Notes: a model not told the origin generated them from the letters alone. Shown: positions 9,512-19,141, counted from the first letter of the stretch. The stretch is DNA of 64,000 nucleotides from Sphingobium sp. B2D3C (GCF_025961835.1 NZ_JAOQOK010000001.1:1054001-1118000); one strand, 5' to 3'. Made by a program: numbers and translations.

Positions 9512-9577
9512 GCAGCCGGGCTTTCGTCCGGCGAGGCCGCGCCTATAGCAGCGGGTTTGAAAGAAACGCAAGAGCAC

Positions 9578-10351
9578 TCATGAGATAAATTGTTCAGCCG
9601 CGATCCGATCGTCGAGCGTGTGCTCGGGATCGAACAAAAGCGTGAGCGGCATGGCGAAATCCACGGCGATCTCGACCTGCGAGACATCGCGCACTTCGCG
9701 CTGGTCGGCCACGGCGGAGACCGGACGCTTGACGGGGTCGACCACGCGCAGCCGAATCTTGCTGCGTTCCGGCAGAATCGCGCCCCGCCAGCGGCGCGGA
9801 CGGAAGGGGCTGATCGGCGTAAGCGCGACGAGGCCGCAGTCGAGCGGGAGAATGGGCCCGTGTGCCGATAGATTATAGGCCGTGGAGCCGGCCGGCGTGG
9901 CCACCAGCGCGCCGTCGCAGACCAGTTCCTGGATCACGACTCGCCCATTGACGGAAACTTCGAGCCAGGCGGTCTGGCGTGTCTCGCGCAGCAGGGAGAT
10001 TTCGTTGATCGCGGGCATCGCGAAGGTTTCGCCGCTCACTGTCACGGCGTGCATCCGCAAGGGGTTCACCTTGAACGCCTTGGCCTTGTCGAGGCGCTGG
10101 TCCAGCCCGTCCTGCCGCCATTCGTTCATCAGGAAGCCGACGGTGCCCAGGTTCATGCCGAACACGGGCACCCGGCGATGGCTCTCCAGCAGCGCGTGGA
10201 GCGTCTGCAGCATGAAGCCGTCGCCGCCCAACGCGATGATGATATCGGCCTCGTTGAGGCTGACAAACGGGATGACCGCCTGCAGCCGCCGCGCGGCTTC
10301 CCGCGCAGCGTCCGTGGGCGAGGCGAGCAGGGCAAGTTTGCGATCAGCCAT
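9578..10351 (-). CDS. nadK: NAD kinase
   Basis: Phosphorylates NAD to NADP with ATP or polyphosphate. The product is 257 residues, the short alphaproteobacterial type. The diagnostic GGDG motif is in ALGGDGFMLQTLH near residues 41-53, followed by the NLGTVGFLMNE segment and the second conserved block VATPAGSTAYNLSAHGPIL. The gene follows moaA in the same direction after only 9 bases, so the two are probably transcribed together; the pairing has no obvious biochemical reason. Confidence 0.96.
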   Translation of the reverse strand: MADRKLALLASPTDAAREAARRLQAVIPFVSLNEADIIIALGGDGFMLQTLHALLESHRRVPVFGMNLGTVGFLMNEWRQDGLDQRLDKAKAFKVNPLRMHAVTVSGETFAMPAINEISLLRETRQTAWLEVSVNGRVVIQELVCDGALVATPAGSTAYNLSAHGPILPLDCGLVALTPISPFRPRRWRGAILPERSKIRLRVVDPVKRPVSAVADQREVRDVSQVEIAVDFAMPLTLLFDPEHTLDDRIAAEQFIS

Positions 10352-10360
10352 GAGGTGGCG

Positions 10361-11392
10361 TTATCCGCCCGTCACGCTCATGTGGCGGCGCGTGGCGGGC
10401 TGCGCGCCAGCCGCGACGCTGAAGTCATGTGCCAGCGGCTTGGCAGCCAGCGCCCGGTCGAGCAGGGCGTCGATCCCCGCGACACCCTGTTCGCGGAATG
10501 CGGCCTTGAGATCGATATGATCTTCATGCCCCAGGCACATGTAGATGCGTCCCTGGCAGGTGAGGCGCATCCGGTTGCAATCGGCGCAGAAATTCTGGGA
10601 GAGCGGCGTGATGAGGCCCAGCCGGGTCTTGAGGCCGGAGAGGGCAAAATAGCGCGCCGGCCCGCCGGTGCGGTCATCCAGCGGGATGAGAGCGTGCCGC
10701 TCGCGAATCGGAGCGATTGCCTCGATCAGCGGCAGGAAGCGATCCGAGCGATCCTCTGCCACTTCGCCGAGCGGCATCGTCTCGATCAGGGTGAGGTCGA
10801 AGCCCTGCTGCGCGCAATAATCGAGCAGCGGCAGCATCTGGCCTTCGTTGGTATCCCGCAGCGCCACAGTGTTGAGCTTGACCTTGAGGCCCGCCTGCCG
10901 CGCGGCCTCAAGACCGCCGAGCACCTTGGCGATATCGCCGCCGCGCGTCACATGCGCGAAAATGTCCGGATCGAGCGCATCGAGGCTGACGTTGATGCGC
11001 CGGATGCCAGCATCGAACAGCATATCGGCATAGGTCGCGAGTTGCGTGCCATTGGTCGTCAGCGTCAGTTCGTCCAGCCGGCCGGCCTTCACATGGCGGC
11101 CAAGGGCACGGGCGAGATCGCCGAAATCGCGGCGCACCAGCGGCTCGCCGCCGGACAGGCGAATCCGGCGGACGCCCCGGGCAATGAAGCGCTCGGCGAT
11201 GACCGCAATTTCCTCCAGCGTCAGGATTTCCCGCCTGGGGAGGAACTGCATCGTCTCGCTCATGCAGTAGCGGCAGCGCAGATCGCAGCGGTCCGTCACC
11301 GAAATCCGCAGATAGTCGATGCGGCGGCCATGACTGTCGCGCATGGCCGGAGCTGCGTCAGGGAGGCTGTCGATTGCGTTCGCCATACGCAT
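10361..11392 (-). CDS. moaA: GTP 3',8-cyclase MoaA
   Basis: A radical-SAM enzyme that starts molybdenum cofactor synthesis by rearranging GTP to 3',8-cyclo-7,8-dihydro-GTP. The N-terminal cluster motif CDLRCRYC (Cys36, 40, 43), a SAM-binding GGEP motif (RLSGGEPLVRRDF) and the C-terminal second-cluster cysteines (FCADCNRMRLTCQGRIYMC) are present. The protein ends in Gly-Gly, the tail needed for activity in MoaA. It is 343 residues from the ATG at 11392 and could start two codons later. No clear ribosome-binding site was seen. Confidence 0.96.
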   Translation of the reverse strand: MRMANAIDSLPDAAPAMRDSHGRRIDYLRISVTDRCDLRCRYCMSETMQFLPRREILTLEEIAVIAERFIARGVRRIRLSGGEPLVRRDFGDLARALGRHVKAGRLDELTLTTNGTQLATYADMLFDAGIRRINVSLDALDPDIFAHVTRGGDIAKVLGGLEAARQAGLKVKLNTVALRDTNEGQMLPLLDYCAQQGFDLTLIETMPLGEVAEDRSDRFLPLIEAIAPIRERHALIPLDDRTGGPARYFALSGLKTRLGLITPLSQNFCADCNRMRLTCQGRIYMCLGHEDHIDLKAAFREQGVAGIDALLDRALAAKPLAHDFSVAAGAQPATRRHMSVTGG

Positions 11393-11487
11393 TAGCTAGG
11401 CGATGCGGGGGGAAGGCGCAACCATCGCGCGTCGGTTGCGCTCGATCCCGTCCGCTAATCCACGAGCTTGAACGGATCGCGACCATT

Positions 11488-13608
11488 GTGAGTGAGCCTG
11501 CCGCACCCCGGCCCCATGGAGAGGGCGACCAGTCCTCCGGCCTGTCCGGGGACATGGGCGGGCTGCCGCTTTTCATTCTCTCGGCCGCGCACCGTGACGC
11601 GCTTTCCGCCTGTGCTGCGCAGGCCGGGTGGAAGCCCATCGCGGCGCGGCGGTTGGACCGGGCCGAGAGCCGCTATCTCGGGAGCCTGGCGCGCATCGCA
11701 GTCATCGATCTGCGGGGTGTGACGCCGGATGATGCCCTCGAAATGGTGAAAGCCCTGGCGGCCGCAGTCGAAGCCTCCGGGGGCGCCTTGCTGCTGCTCG
11801 TTGAAGACGTCGGCGCGCCGCACGTCCCCGGGTTGATCGCCGCCGGCGCCACCCATCTGCTTGATGGCGAGATCGACGAGACCCGCTTCACCATCGCGCT
11901 GCGCACCGCCGACAAGCTGGCCGAGCGCTTGATCGGCAGTCTTGCCGCGGCGGGCAACCGCCATGCCGTCGCACGCAGCGATGGCCTGTTCTGGCGCTGG
12001 AATGGAGCGGAGCGGACGCTCGCGATCAGCCCGGCGCTGGGCGATCTGCTGCGGATCATGGTGCCGGATGCCGACCATGCCCGGCTGGGCATTGCCGATC
12101 TGGTCCGCGCGCTCGATCGGGCGGACCGGGCAGGGGCGGTGGCCGCGATCCGCCGCGCCGTTGACGATCTCATGCCCTCCGCCTTTGCCCATGCCGTCCC
12201 GTCCCAGCCGGATCGACGGCTGGTCCAGCATCTCTATCCGGACGCCCAGGGCTTTAGCGGCGAGGTCGAGGAGCTCGATGTGCATCATCGCGCCAACCGG
12301 CGGGATCGAGACCCGATGACGGGCCTTGCCAGCCGCCAAGGCGCGATCCGCTGGCTCGACCATCATTTGGCGCAAGGGCGGCTGCCGGCGGTACTGCTGA
12401 TCGGGCTTGGCGATTTCGACCGGGTGAACAGCGCTTATGGGCGGTTGGTCGGCGATGCGATGCTCTCTCGGGTGGCGATCCGCCTTCAGCGCCTTGTCGA
12501 TGCCATGGCGCCGCGCGACTCGCTGGTGGCGCGGATCACCGGCACAGAGTTTGTCATCGCCGTGCTGGGCGGGCCTGAAACCGCGCTGCCATCCGTCGAG
12601 AGGGCAACGCTGCTTGCGCAGCAAATCGTCGCGGAAATCAGTCGGCCCTTCAACGCGGGCGACTATCTCATTCGCCTGACGGCGCGCTGCGGCCTTGCGC
12701 CCGGTCAATCCGGCGATGCGGCCGAGACGATCCTGCGCCGCGCAAGCAATGCGCTCGCGGACGCCCGGCGCGGCAGCGCGCAGGGCGGCATCCGCATCCG
12801 GGTCGCGGATGAAGCCAGCCGCATCGTGGATGACGATCGCTTGCAGAACGACCTGCGCCACGCCCTCGATTCCGAGCAGATCCAGCTCCTGTTCCAGCCG
12901 CAATATGCCATGGAGGATGACAGCATCGTGGGCGTCGAGGCGCTCGCCCGCTGGCAGCACCCCCATTATGGCGAGATCGGCGCCGGCGCGCTGTTTGCCA
13001 TCGCCGAGCGATCCGATTTCATGCTGCCGCTCTCCGATCATATTCATGCGCGGGCATTGGCGGAGGCGGCGGCATGGCCCGATGAGCTGCGCGATCTGCG
13101 GTTAGCGATCAACGTGACCGCGGCCGATATCTCCGAGCCGGATTTCCTGCAGAACTTCCTCCGGACCGTCGATGCATCGGGCTTCGCGCGCGAGCGTCTG
13201 ACCGTCGAACTGACCGAAAGCGGCCTGGTCGAGCATCTCGCCGGCGCCTCGCTTCTGCTCACGCAATTGCGAGAGGCGGGGCTCAAGGTCGCGGTCGACG
13301 ATTTCGGAACCGGCTATTCCAGCCTTGCCTATCTCAAGGCGCTGCCGCTCGATTATCTCAAGATCGACCGGAGCATCGCGCGCGATATCGAGGGCACTGC
13401 GCGGGATCGTGTGATCGTCCGGGCGATCATCGATATGGGGCGCTCGCTGGGGCTGGGCGTGATCGCCGAGGGTGTGGAAACCGAGCAGCAACTCGCGCTT
13501 CTCGCGCGGGCCGGCTGCACTTGCTATCAGGGTTTTCTGCGTTCGCCGGCCATTGCCAGCGACAAGCTCGCCGATCTCGTTCGCACGAGTAAGCGCGGCG
13601 CCACCTAG
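11488..13608 (+). CDS. EAL-domain cyclic-di-GMP phosphodiesterase with degenerate GGDEF domain
   Basis: A signalling protein of about 706 residues. The first ~260 residues have no recognised domain. A GGDEF-like domain follows (DPMTGLASRQGAIRWLDHHL onward), but the catalytic motif reads ITGTEF (residues 350-355), so it cannot be a normal diguanylate cyclase. The EAL domain is complete: EAL at 484-486, NVTAADI, ELTES, DDFGTGYSSL from about 604, LKIDRS, EGVETEQQ and QGF, which predicts c-di-GMP hydrolysis. The start is uncertain: GTG at 11488 or ATG at 11554; the frame itself is open to 11374. No membrane segment was noticed. Confidence 0.88.
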   Translation: MSEPAAPRPHGEGDQSSGLSGDMGGLPLFILSAAHRDALSACAAQAGWKPIAARRLDRAESRYLGSLARIAVIDLRGVTPDDALEMVKALAAAVEASGGALLLLVEDVGAPHVPGLIAAGATHLLDGEIDETRFTIALRTADKLAERLIGSLAAAGNRHAVARSDGLFWRWNGAERTLAISPALGDLLRIMVPDADHARLGIADLVRALDRADRAGAVAAIRRAVDDLMPSAFAHAVPSQPDRRLVQHLYPDAQGFSGEVEELDVHHRANRRDRDPMTGLASRQGAIRWLDHHLAQGRLPAVLLIGLGDFDRVNSAYGRLVGDAMLSRVAIRLQRLVDAMAPRDSLVARITGTEFVIAVLGGPETALPSVERATLLAQQIVAEISRPFNAGDYLIRLTARCGLAPGQSGDAAETILRRASNALADARRGSAQGGIRIRVADEASRIVDDDRLQNDLRHALDSEQIQLLFQPQYAMEDDSIVGVEALARWQHPHYGEIGAGALFAIAERSDFMLPLSDHIHARALAEAAAWPDELRDLRLAINVTAADISEPDFLQNFLRTVDASGFARERLTVELTESGLVEHLAGASLLLTQLREAGLKVAVDDFGTGYSSLAYLKALPLDYLKIDRSIARDIEGTARDRVIVRAIIDMGRSLGLGVIAEGVETEQQLALLARAGCTCYQGFLRSPAIASDKLADLVRTSKRGAT

Positions 13609-13618
13609 CGCCGCCAGC

Positions 13619-13795
13619 TCAACCGTAACGCAGTTCACCCCGAAAGGGCAGATTACGACGGGCAATTTCCGTGTTCACCGCCTGTTGCAGCGGCGTATTC
13701 GAATCACGCGCAGCCGCGCGCCGCGCGATTGCGTATAATTCGGCATCCAGCATGGCTCTCGCCATGTCCGTGCATTCGTCGGTTAATTTTCTCAT
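13619..13795 (-). CDS. Small hypothetical protein (58 residues)
   Basis: A short frame on the minus strand starting at the ATG at 13795 and preceded by AGGAGGG six bases upstream, one of the best ribosome-binding sites in the window. The product begins MRKLTDECTDMARAM and is rich in Ala, Arg and Glu, with predicted helical character and an RHH-like or regulator-like size. It ends 10 bases past the EAL gene's stop, in convergent orientation. I do not recognise a family. The strong ribosome-binding site is the main reason to believe it is real. Confidence 0.6.
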   Translation of the reverse strand: MRKLTDECTDMARAMLDAELYAIARRAAARDSNTPLQQAVNTEIARRNLPFRGELRYG

Positions 13796-13969
13796 CGGAT
13801 GTCCCTCCTATCGAGGGGCAAAGCGGAATTCCGCGCACCGTCAGCTGAAATGCACAGCCGACTCGATGATAAACAGCGAAACTCCCCGCCTCAACGCGAG
13901 AAGTGTAACACAGCTGGCAAAAAATGGGTGGAAAATCGGAACCGCTCGCCCGATTTCCCGTGGCGCTGG

Positions 13970-15190
13970 TCAGGCCGCCTTGCGGAACTCCAAATCCAGC
14001 CGATCCCAAATCTCGACCAGTGCGGACACAAGCTCACGCATCATCTCTTCGCTGTGGGACGGGCCGGGCGTGAACCGCAGCCGCTCCGTACCGCGCGGCA
14101 CGGTGGGGAAGTTGATGGGCTGCACATATACGCCATATTCGGCGAGCAGAATGTCGCTGATCCGCTTGGCCTTTACCGGATCGCCGACCATCAGCGGCAC
14201 GATATGGGTGACCGACGGCATGACCGGCAGATTGGCATTGGCCATTTCGGCCTTGAGGAACGCCGCTGCGGCCTGTTGCGCGTCCCGCTCGACCTGGCTC
14301 TGCTTGAGATGCCGGACGGCCGCCAGTACGCCGGCAACGAGCACGGGCGAGAGGGAGGTGGTGAAGATGAAACCCGGCGCATAGCTGCGGATTACATCGA
14401 TGATCACCTTGTCGGCCGCGATATAGCCGCCCATCACGCCAAAGGCTTTGCCCAGCGTGCCTTCGAGGATCGTGATCCGGTGCGCCGCCTCGTCCCGCTC
14501 AGTGATGCCACCCCCGCGCCGGCCATACATGCCCACGGCATGCACTTCATCGCAGTAGGTGAGGGCGTTGAACTCATCGGCAAGGTCGCAGATGTCGTGG
14601 ATCGGCGCCACGTCGCCGTCCATCGAATAGACGCTCTCGAAGGCGATCAGCTTGGGCGCATCCGGATCGGCCTCGGCCAGCAGTTCGCGCAGATGCGCTA
14701 CGTCATTGTGACGGAACACGCGCTTCTCGCAGCCCGAATTGCGGATGCCCGCAATCATCGAGGCGTGGTTGAGCGCGTCGGAAAATATGATGCAGCCGGG
14801 CAGCAGCTTGCCCAGTGTGGCGAGCGTCGCCTCGTTCGAGACATAGCCGGAGGTGAAGAGCAGAGCGCTCTCCTTGCCGTGCAGGTCCGCCAGCTCGGCT
14901 TCCAGATCGACATGATAATGGGTGTTGCCGCCGATATTGCGCGTGCCGCCCGAGCCGGCGCCGACATCGTGCAGCGCCTCTTCCATGGCCGCGATCACCT
15001 TGGGGTGCTGGCCCATGGCGAGATAATCGTTGGAGCACCAGACGGTGATCGGCTTCGGACCGTTATGCCCGGCAAAGCAGCGGGCATTGGGGAAGGCGCC
15101 CTTGTTCCGCAGAATGTCGATGAAGACCCGGTAGCGGCCCTCGCCATGCAGGCGCTCGATCGCCTGCGTGAAAACATGCTGATAATTCAT
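13970..15190 (-). CDS. hemA: 5-aminolevulinate synthase (C4 pathway)
   Basis: A PLP enzyme that condenses glycine and succinyl-CoA to 5-aminolevulinate, the first step of tetrapyrrole synthesis in alphaproteobacteria. The 406-residue product shows the alpha-oxoamine synthase hallmarks: [38 protein letters not shown] and the PLP lysine in [14 protein letters not shown], which falls at Lys248. The start at 15190 gives the standard N-terminus MNYQHVF. A putative FNR-like half-palindrome lies about 120 bases upstream. Confidence 0.97.
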   Translation of the reverse strand: MNYQHVFTQAIERLHGEGRYRVFIDILRNKGAFPNARCFAGHNGPKPITVWCSNDYLAMGQHPKVIAAMEEALHDVGAGSGGTRNIGGNTHYHVDLEAELADLHGKESALLFTSGYVSNEATLATLGKLLPGCIIFSDALNHASMIAGIRNSGCEKRVFRHNDVAHLRELLAEADPDAPKLIAFESVYSMDGDVAPIHDICDLADEFNALTYCDEVHAVGMYGRRGGGITERDEAAHRITILEGTLGKAFGVMGGYIAADKVIIDVIRSYAPGFIFTTSLSPVLVAGVLAAVRHLKQSQVERDAQQAAAAFLKAEMANANLPVMPSVTHIVPLMVGDPVKAKRISDILLAEYGVYVQPINFPTVPRGTERLRFTPGPSHSEEMMRELVSALVEIWDRLDLEFRKAA

Positions 15191-15305
15191 GGTCGGCAGC
15201 TTGTCCCGTCTCGATACCGCGCCTCTAGCGGTCTATGGCTCGCAATTCCACTGATAATGGCTTGCAAGTCGATATTGGCCTCTAATGATGTAGCGCCGCT
15301 ACGCT

Positions 15306-15319
15306 TTGATTTGCCTCAA
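15306..15319. promoter_or_regulatory. Possible FNR/FixK-type box upstream of hemA
   Basis: TTGAT-TTGC-CTCAA differs at one base from the FNR consensus TTGAT-N4-ATCAA. It lies about 122 bases upstream of the hemA start and overlaps the murI stop codon. Redox control of hemA by FNR-type regulators is known in other alphaproteobacteria. The distance is long and the match imperfect, so this is tentative. Confidence 0.3.
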
Positions 15320-16131
15320 AGCAGTTCGGTTTTGGTGATGCCGTAGGTGCGTAGCGCGGGGCTGAGTGCTTCGATGTCCGACGAGGGACCGGTGAAGACG
15401 GCTTTGCCCGGCGCCGGCTCGGCCGGCCAGGGCACCTCGCCGTTCAGCCAGGCGATCCGCCGCGCGATTCCGTCGCCGCCGTGGAGGAAGGTGATGGGGC
15501 GCGGCGCGGCCTCGGCCAGTTCGGCTTCCACCAGCGGGAAGTGCGTGCAGGCGAGGACCACCATGTCCATTTGGTCTCCGCCCGGCTGCTCGAGCAGACC
15601 GGCGAGGGCGGTGGCCGGAATTTCCGGGTCGGCCGGTGCACCGCGCAGCCGCGCCTCGGCATAAGCGACCAAAGCGGCGCTGCCATGCCGCAAGACCGTA
15701 CAGTCCGCGCCATGCTCGCGGGCGAGCCGATCGACATAGGGCTGTCGCACCGTCGCATCGGTACCGAGCACGCCGATGACTCGAGTTTTCGAGGCCAGAG
15801 CGGCCGGCTTGATCGCCGGCACCGTGCCGACAACGGGAATATCGAGCGCCGCGCGAACCGAGGCGAGGGCGATGGTCGAAGCGGTGTTGCAGGCGATCAC
15901 GGCCATGCGGGGGCGGTAGCGCTCCACCAGCCGGCCCAGCAGCGCCGGGACGCGCGCCGCGATCTCCGCCTCGCTCTTGATGCCATAGGGAAAGCCGGCA
16001 TTGTCGGCGGCATAGACGATGGGCATCGTCGGCAGCAGGGCCATGGCGGGGCGCAGGATAGACAGCCCCCCCACGCCGGAATCGAAGAACAGGACGGGAG
16101 CCGCTTCAGGCGGGCGGGTCGGTTCAGCCAT
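15316..16131 (-). CDS. murI: Glutamate racemase
   Basis: Makes D-glutamate for peptidoglycan from L-glutamate by a two-cysteine mechanism without PLP. Seen are FFDSGVGGLSIL at the start, the first catalytic Cys in VIACNTAST and the second in VLACTHFPLVE. The length is 271 residues from the ATG at 16131, which has AGAGAAG upstream; the frame is open to 16161. It is divergent from the O-methyltransferase gene across 109 bases. Confidence 0.96.
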   Translation of the reverse strand: MAEPTRPPEAAPVLFFDSGVGGLSILRPAMALLPTMPIVYAADNAGFPYGIKSEAEIAARVPALLGRLVERYRPRMAVIACNTASTIALASVRAALDIPVVGTVPAIKPAALASKTRVIGVLGTDATVRQPYVDRLAREHGADCTVLRHGSAALVAYAEARLRGAPADPEIPATALAGLLEQPGGDQMDMVVLACTHFPLVEAELAEAAPRPITFLHGGDGIARRIAWLNGEVPWPAEPAPGKAVFTGPSSDIEALSPALRTYGITKTELL

Positions 16132-16240
16132 GGCGCTTCTCTTGACGCTGCGTGTCCGCACAAGTCAATCGTCGATGATGGGCGCGGTTGAGCGCTGGTG
16201 GCGGCTCTGCCATCATGGCATCCGATAAGGGAGGAAGAGG

Positions 16241-17254
16241 ATGGACGGCACAATCGACCGTGAAGAGCGGCATCGGCTTATCGACATGATCACGGCGGCC
16301 TGGAAGACCAAGGTGATTGGCGAGGCGGTTGGGCTGGGCCTCATCGAGGAACTCGCTGCCGGACGCCACGATAGCGCGGCTATCGCTCAATCACTGGGTG
16401 CCAGTGAGGACGGGGTCATGCGCCTGTTGCGCGCACTGGCGGTGCTTGGCCTTGTCACGCATGAGGGCTCGGATCGCTTCTCGCCTACGCCGCTCGGGGA
16501 TTGCCTGCGCAAGGACGCGCCGGATTCGCTTTATGGCATGAGCGGACATTGGAATGAGCGGATGTGGAACAGCTTCGCCAATCTGGGTGTCAGCGTGAAG
16601 AGCGGGGAGCCCTCCGTGCCGTCCGGCCCTGATCATTTCGTCCAGCAGCAGGCTGATCCGGCGCGGGCGGATGTCTTCAACCGCGCCATGGCAGAAGGGA
16701 GCCTGCGTGTCGGGCGGGCTCTCGCGCGGGCTTATGACTTTTCCGACGTGAAGACGGTGCGGGACGTCGGCGGCGGCTATGGCGCACTGCTTGTCGGCTT
16801 GCTCGAAGCCCATCCCCATCTGCGCGGCGAAATTTTTGATCTGGCCACGCTCGGCGACGCTGCGCTCAATTGGCAGGACGGGCAGCCCGTTCGAGATCGC
16901 ATTGCCTATCTCGGCGGCAGCTTTTTCGATGCCATTCCGCCCGGCGCGGACCTCCTTCTCCTCAAATTCATTCTGCATGATTGGAACGACGAGCGGTGTC
17001 GGACAATCCTGTCCAACTGCCGGGATGCGATTGGGGACGGGCGCATCCTGATCATCGAGCGGATCGTGCCCGAGCGTGTCGGGCCGGGCGACGAAGACGT
17101 GATCCGGGGCGATCTGATCATGCTGAGCGTTGGCGGCAAGGAGCGAACGGAGGCTGAATATCGCGCCTTGTTGAGCGCGACCGGGCTCGACATGACCGGC
17201 ATCACCCCGATCGATGACCGTTATGCGGCCATTGAAGCGCGGCGCGTCGGCTAA
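16241..17254 (+). CDS. SAM-dependent O-methyltransferase, family 2
   Basis: Resembles the plant/bacterial O-methyltransferase family (PF00891 type). An N-terminal winged-helix dimerisation domain (residues 1-100, with LGASEDGVMRLLRALAVLGLV) is followed by a SAM-binding Rossmann domain: VRDVGGGYGALLVGLL, FDLATLG and GGSFFDAIPPGADLLLLKFILHDWNDERC, where HDW carries the usual catalytic-base histidine. The length is 337 residues. GGGAGG is upstream of the ATG. The substrate is unknown; no biosynthetic cluster adjoins it. Confidence 0.85.
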   Translation: MDGTIDREERHRLIDMITAAWKTKVIGEAVGLGLIEELAAGRHDSAAIAQSLGASEDGVMRLLRALAVLGLVTHEGSDRFSPTPLGDCLRKDAPDSLYGMSGHWNERMWNSFANLGVSVKSGEPSVPSGPDHFVQQQADPARADVFNRAMAEGSLRVGRALARAYDFSDVKTVRDVGGGYGALLVGLLEAHPHLRGEIFDLATLGDAALNWQDGQPVRDRIAYLGGSFFDAIPPGADLLLLKFILHDWNDERCRTILSNCRDAIGDGRILIIERIVPERVGPGDEDVIRGDLIMLSVGGKERTEAEYRALLSATGLDMTGITPIDDRYAAIEARRVG

Positions 17255-17308
17255 TTGATGAATGCGGAGCGCACCGGCGGGCAATCCGCCAGTGCGCTGA
17301 AATGCTGA

Positions 17309-18205
17309 TCAGCCTTCCTTATTGGCCGCGATGCGCTCGGCTGACTGGATGGTGTTCTCCAGCAGCATTGCGATGGTCATCGGGCCGACGCCGCCCGGCA
17401 CGGGCGTGATGTGGCTCGCCTTTTTGGAAACGCCCTCGAAATCCACATCGCCGACCACGCGGCCATCGGGCAGGCGATTGATGCCGACGTCGATCACCAC
17501 CACACCGGTCTTCACCATCTGCGGCACGATCAGGTTCGGCACGCCCGCAGCGACGACGAGAATATCGGCGAGGATGGTCCACTGGCCGAGATCCCGCGTC
17601 TTGGCATGGCAGATCGCGACCGTCGCATCATTGGCCATGAGCATCAGCGCCATCGGCTTGCCGACGATGTTGGATGCGCCGACCACGACGACATTGCGCC
17701 CTTCGATGGGGATGCCCTCATGCTTGAGCAGGTTCATCACGCCATAAGGCGTGCAGGGCGGGAAGACCTGGCGCCCCACCACCAGCGCGCCGACATTGTA
17801 AAGGTGGAAGCCATCCACGTCCTTCTCGGGCGCGATGGTCTCCAGCACCTTCTCCATGTCGATATGCTTGGGCAGGGGCAGCTGGACGAGAATGCCGTGG
17901 ACATTGGGATCGGCATTCAGCTTGCCGATCAGTACCAGCAGTTCCTCGTTGGTGATGGTGGCCGGGTGACGATGGCTGATCGACTTGATGCCGACCGCCT
18001 CGCAGGCCTTCACCTTGCGGCTGACATAGATGGCGGATGCGGGGTCCTCGCCAACCAGCACAACCGCCAGACCGGGCGTCACGCCGCGCGCCTGAAGCGC
18101 CTCGACCCGTGCGCGCTGCTCGTCGCGCATCTTCAGGGCGACGGTCTTGCCGTCGATCAGCTTGGCGCCGCCAACTGGCCGATTGTCCGTTGCGAGAGCG
18201 TTCAC
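17309..18205 (-). CDS. folD: Methylenetetrahydrofolate dehydrogenase / cyclohydrolase
   Basis: A bifunctional one-carbon enzyme interconverting 5,10-methylene-, methenyl- and 10-formyl-THF. Seen are the catalytic lysine region YVSRKVKACE, QLPLPKHI, the NADP site GASNIVGKPMALML, PVPGGVGPMTIAMLLENT and the C-terminal helix. I chose the GTG at 18205, preceded by AGGAAAGG, because it gives 298 residues, the family's usual length. The open frame runs to 18322, but its first 39 residues look non-coding. Confidence 0.95.
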   Translation of the reverse strand: MNALATDNRPVGGAKLIDGKTVALKMRDEQRARVEALQARGVTPGLAVVLVGEDPASAIYVSRKVKACEAVGIKSISHRHPATITNEELLVLIGKLNADPNVHGILVQLPLPKHIDMEKVLETIAPEKDVDGFHLYNVGALVVGRQVFPPCTPYGVMNLLKHEGIPIEGRNVVVVGASNIVGKPMALMLMANDATVAICHAKTRDLGQWTILADILVVAAGVPNLIVPQMVKTGVVVIDVGINRLPDGRVVGDVDFEGVSKKASHITPVPGGVGPMTIAMLLENTIQSAERIAANKEG

Positions 18206-18607
18206 GCGGTCCTGCCTTTCCTGATGCGGCCTGTGATGTCGGCCCATTTGCTGTTCGTCCCGATCCCATGTCCGGCGGTCGCGCGCGTCACGCTTGATCT
18301 CTCCCAGGTGGAATGCCCTCATAGAGCCTTCTGCTCTTTAAGGGCCGCGACGCAGCAGGTGCAGCCAAGCAATTGATCTTTGGCGCCGTCCATAAGTGGC
18401 GGGATAATTCAAGTCAAACGAGGCTGGGGCTTTCTCAGGAATGCCTGATGGGCCCGGCGTAGCCTTACCGCGCTGGGCCATCGAAGCGATAAAGAGTGGC
18501 CCATTTTAGAACAGCCATGGTTAATATCGTTGTTAATCAATTTTAAAGGTCTGCTATGTCGCTCGCTGTCAGCTGCAGAGTCGCAGCGACACATGTGGGA
18601 GACTATC
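18206..18607. other. 402-base non-coding gap between folD and the PEP-CTERM gene
   Basis: A divergent gap. The stretch 18511-18547 is AT-rich (GGTTAATATCGTTGTTAATC and following) in an otherwise GC-rich context and is the likely promoter/UP region of the PEP-CTERM gene. TTAA occurs twice with 8 bases between, near but not equal to a CtrA box (7 bases). An imperfect inverted pair, GATGGGCCCGGCG and CGCTGGGCCATC, lies within 18440-18490. No gene was seen. Confidence 0.5.
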
Positions 18608-19141
18608 ATGCGTAAATCACTTTTGGCGGCGGCTTCGCTCGGTGCGATGCTGCTGGCGGCAGCGCCTGCCTCTGCAGCAATCACCTTCACGCTGGATGAC
18701 GTGAACTTCATCGGCGGTGGTGCGCTGACGGGATCGTTCACCACCAGCGACGATCTGTCGACACTGCTCGATTTCTCGATCAGCACCACGGCAAACAATT
18801 ACGGCTTCTTCGGCAATTTCCCGGGTGACACCTACACGCTTGCGGATGCGACGAGCGTCGCCTGGTCGTCCACCCTCGGTCTGGGCGCTACCTTCGTTTC
18901 GCCGATCTCGGCGATCGCGCTGGTCTTCGAAAGCCCGCTGACGGCTGATGGCACGTCGCTGGCGCTCTCGAACGAGACCGTCGTGAAGTGGAATGGCGGC
19001 ACGCGCTTCGCCCTGTCCGGCAGCGTTTCGCCGGTTGCCGCACCCGTGCCTGAGCCGGCCACGTGGATGATGCTGATCGGCGGGTTTGCGATTGCCGGCA
19101 CGATGATGCGTCGTCGTCGCACGACTGTCAGCTTCGCCTGA
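18608..19141 (+). CDS. PEPxxWA-CTERM sorting domain-containing exported protein
   Basis: A secreted or surface protein of 177 residues. It has a signal peptide (MRKSLLAAASLG through PASAA), a beta-rich body with many Ser/Thr/Gly residues, and a C-terminal tripartite sorting tail: PEPATWMMLIGG, a hydrophobic helix, then RRRR. PEPxxWA tails are recognised by an exosortase-type system and are typical of sphingomonads; no exosortase gene is in the window. The ATG at 18608 follows GGGAG. A good terminator closes this single-gene unit. The body has no recognised function. Confidence 0.9.
   Translation: MRKSLLAAASLGAMLLAAAPASAAITFTLDDVNFIGGGALTGSFTTSDDLSTLLDFSISTTANNYGFFGNFPGDTYTLADATSVAWSSTLGLGATFVSPISAIALVFESPLTADGTSLALSNETVVKWNGGTRFALSGSVSPVAAPVPEPATWMMLIGGFAIAGTMMRRRRTTVSFA

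Noticed and set aside
11455..13047. 530-codon minus-strand frame opposite the EAL gene
   Set aside because: No recognisable domain, while the plus strand has full EAL motifs.
18513..18536. TTAA-N8-TTAA as CtrA site
   Set aside because: Spacing is 8, while the CtrA consensus needs 7.
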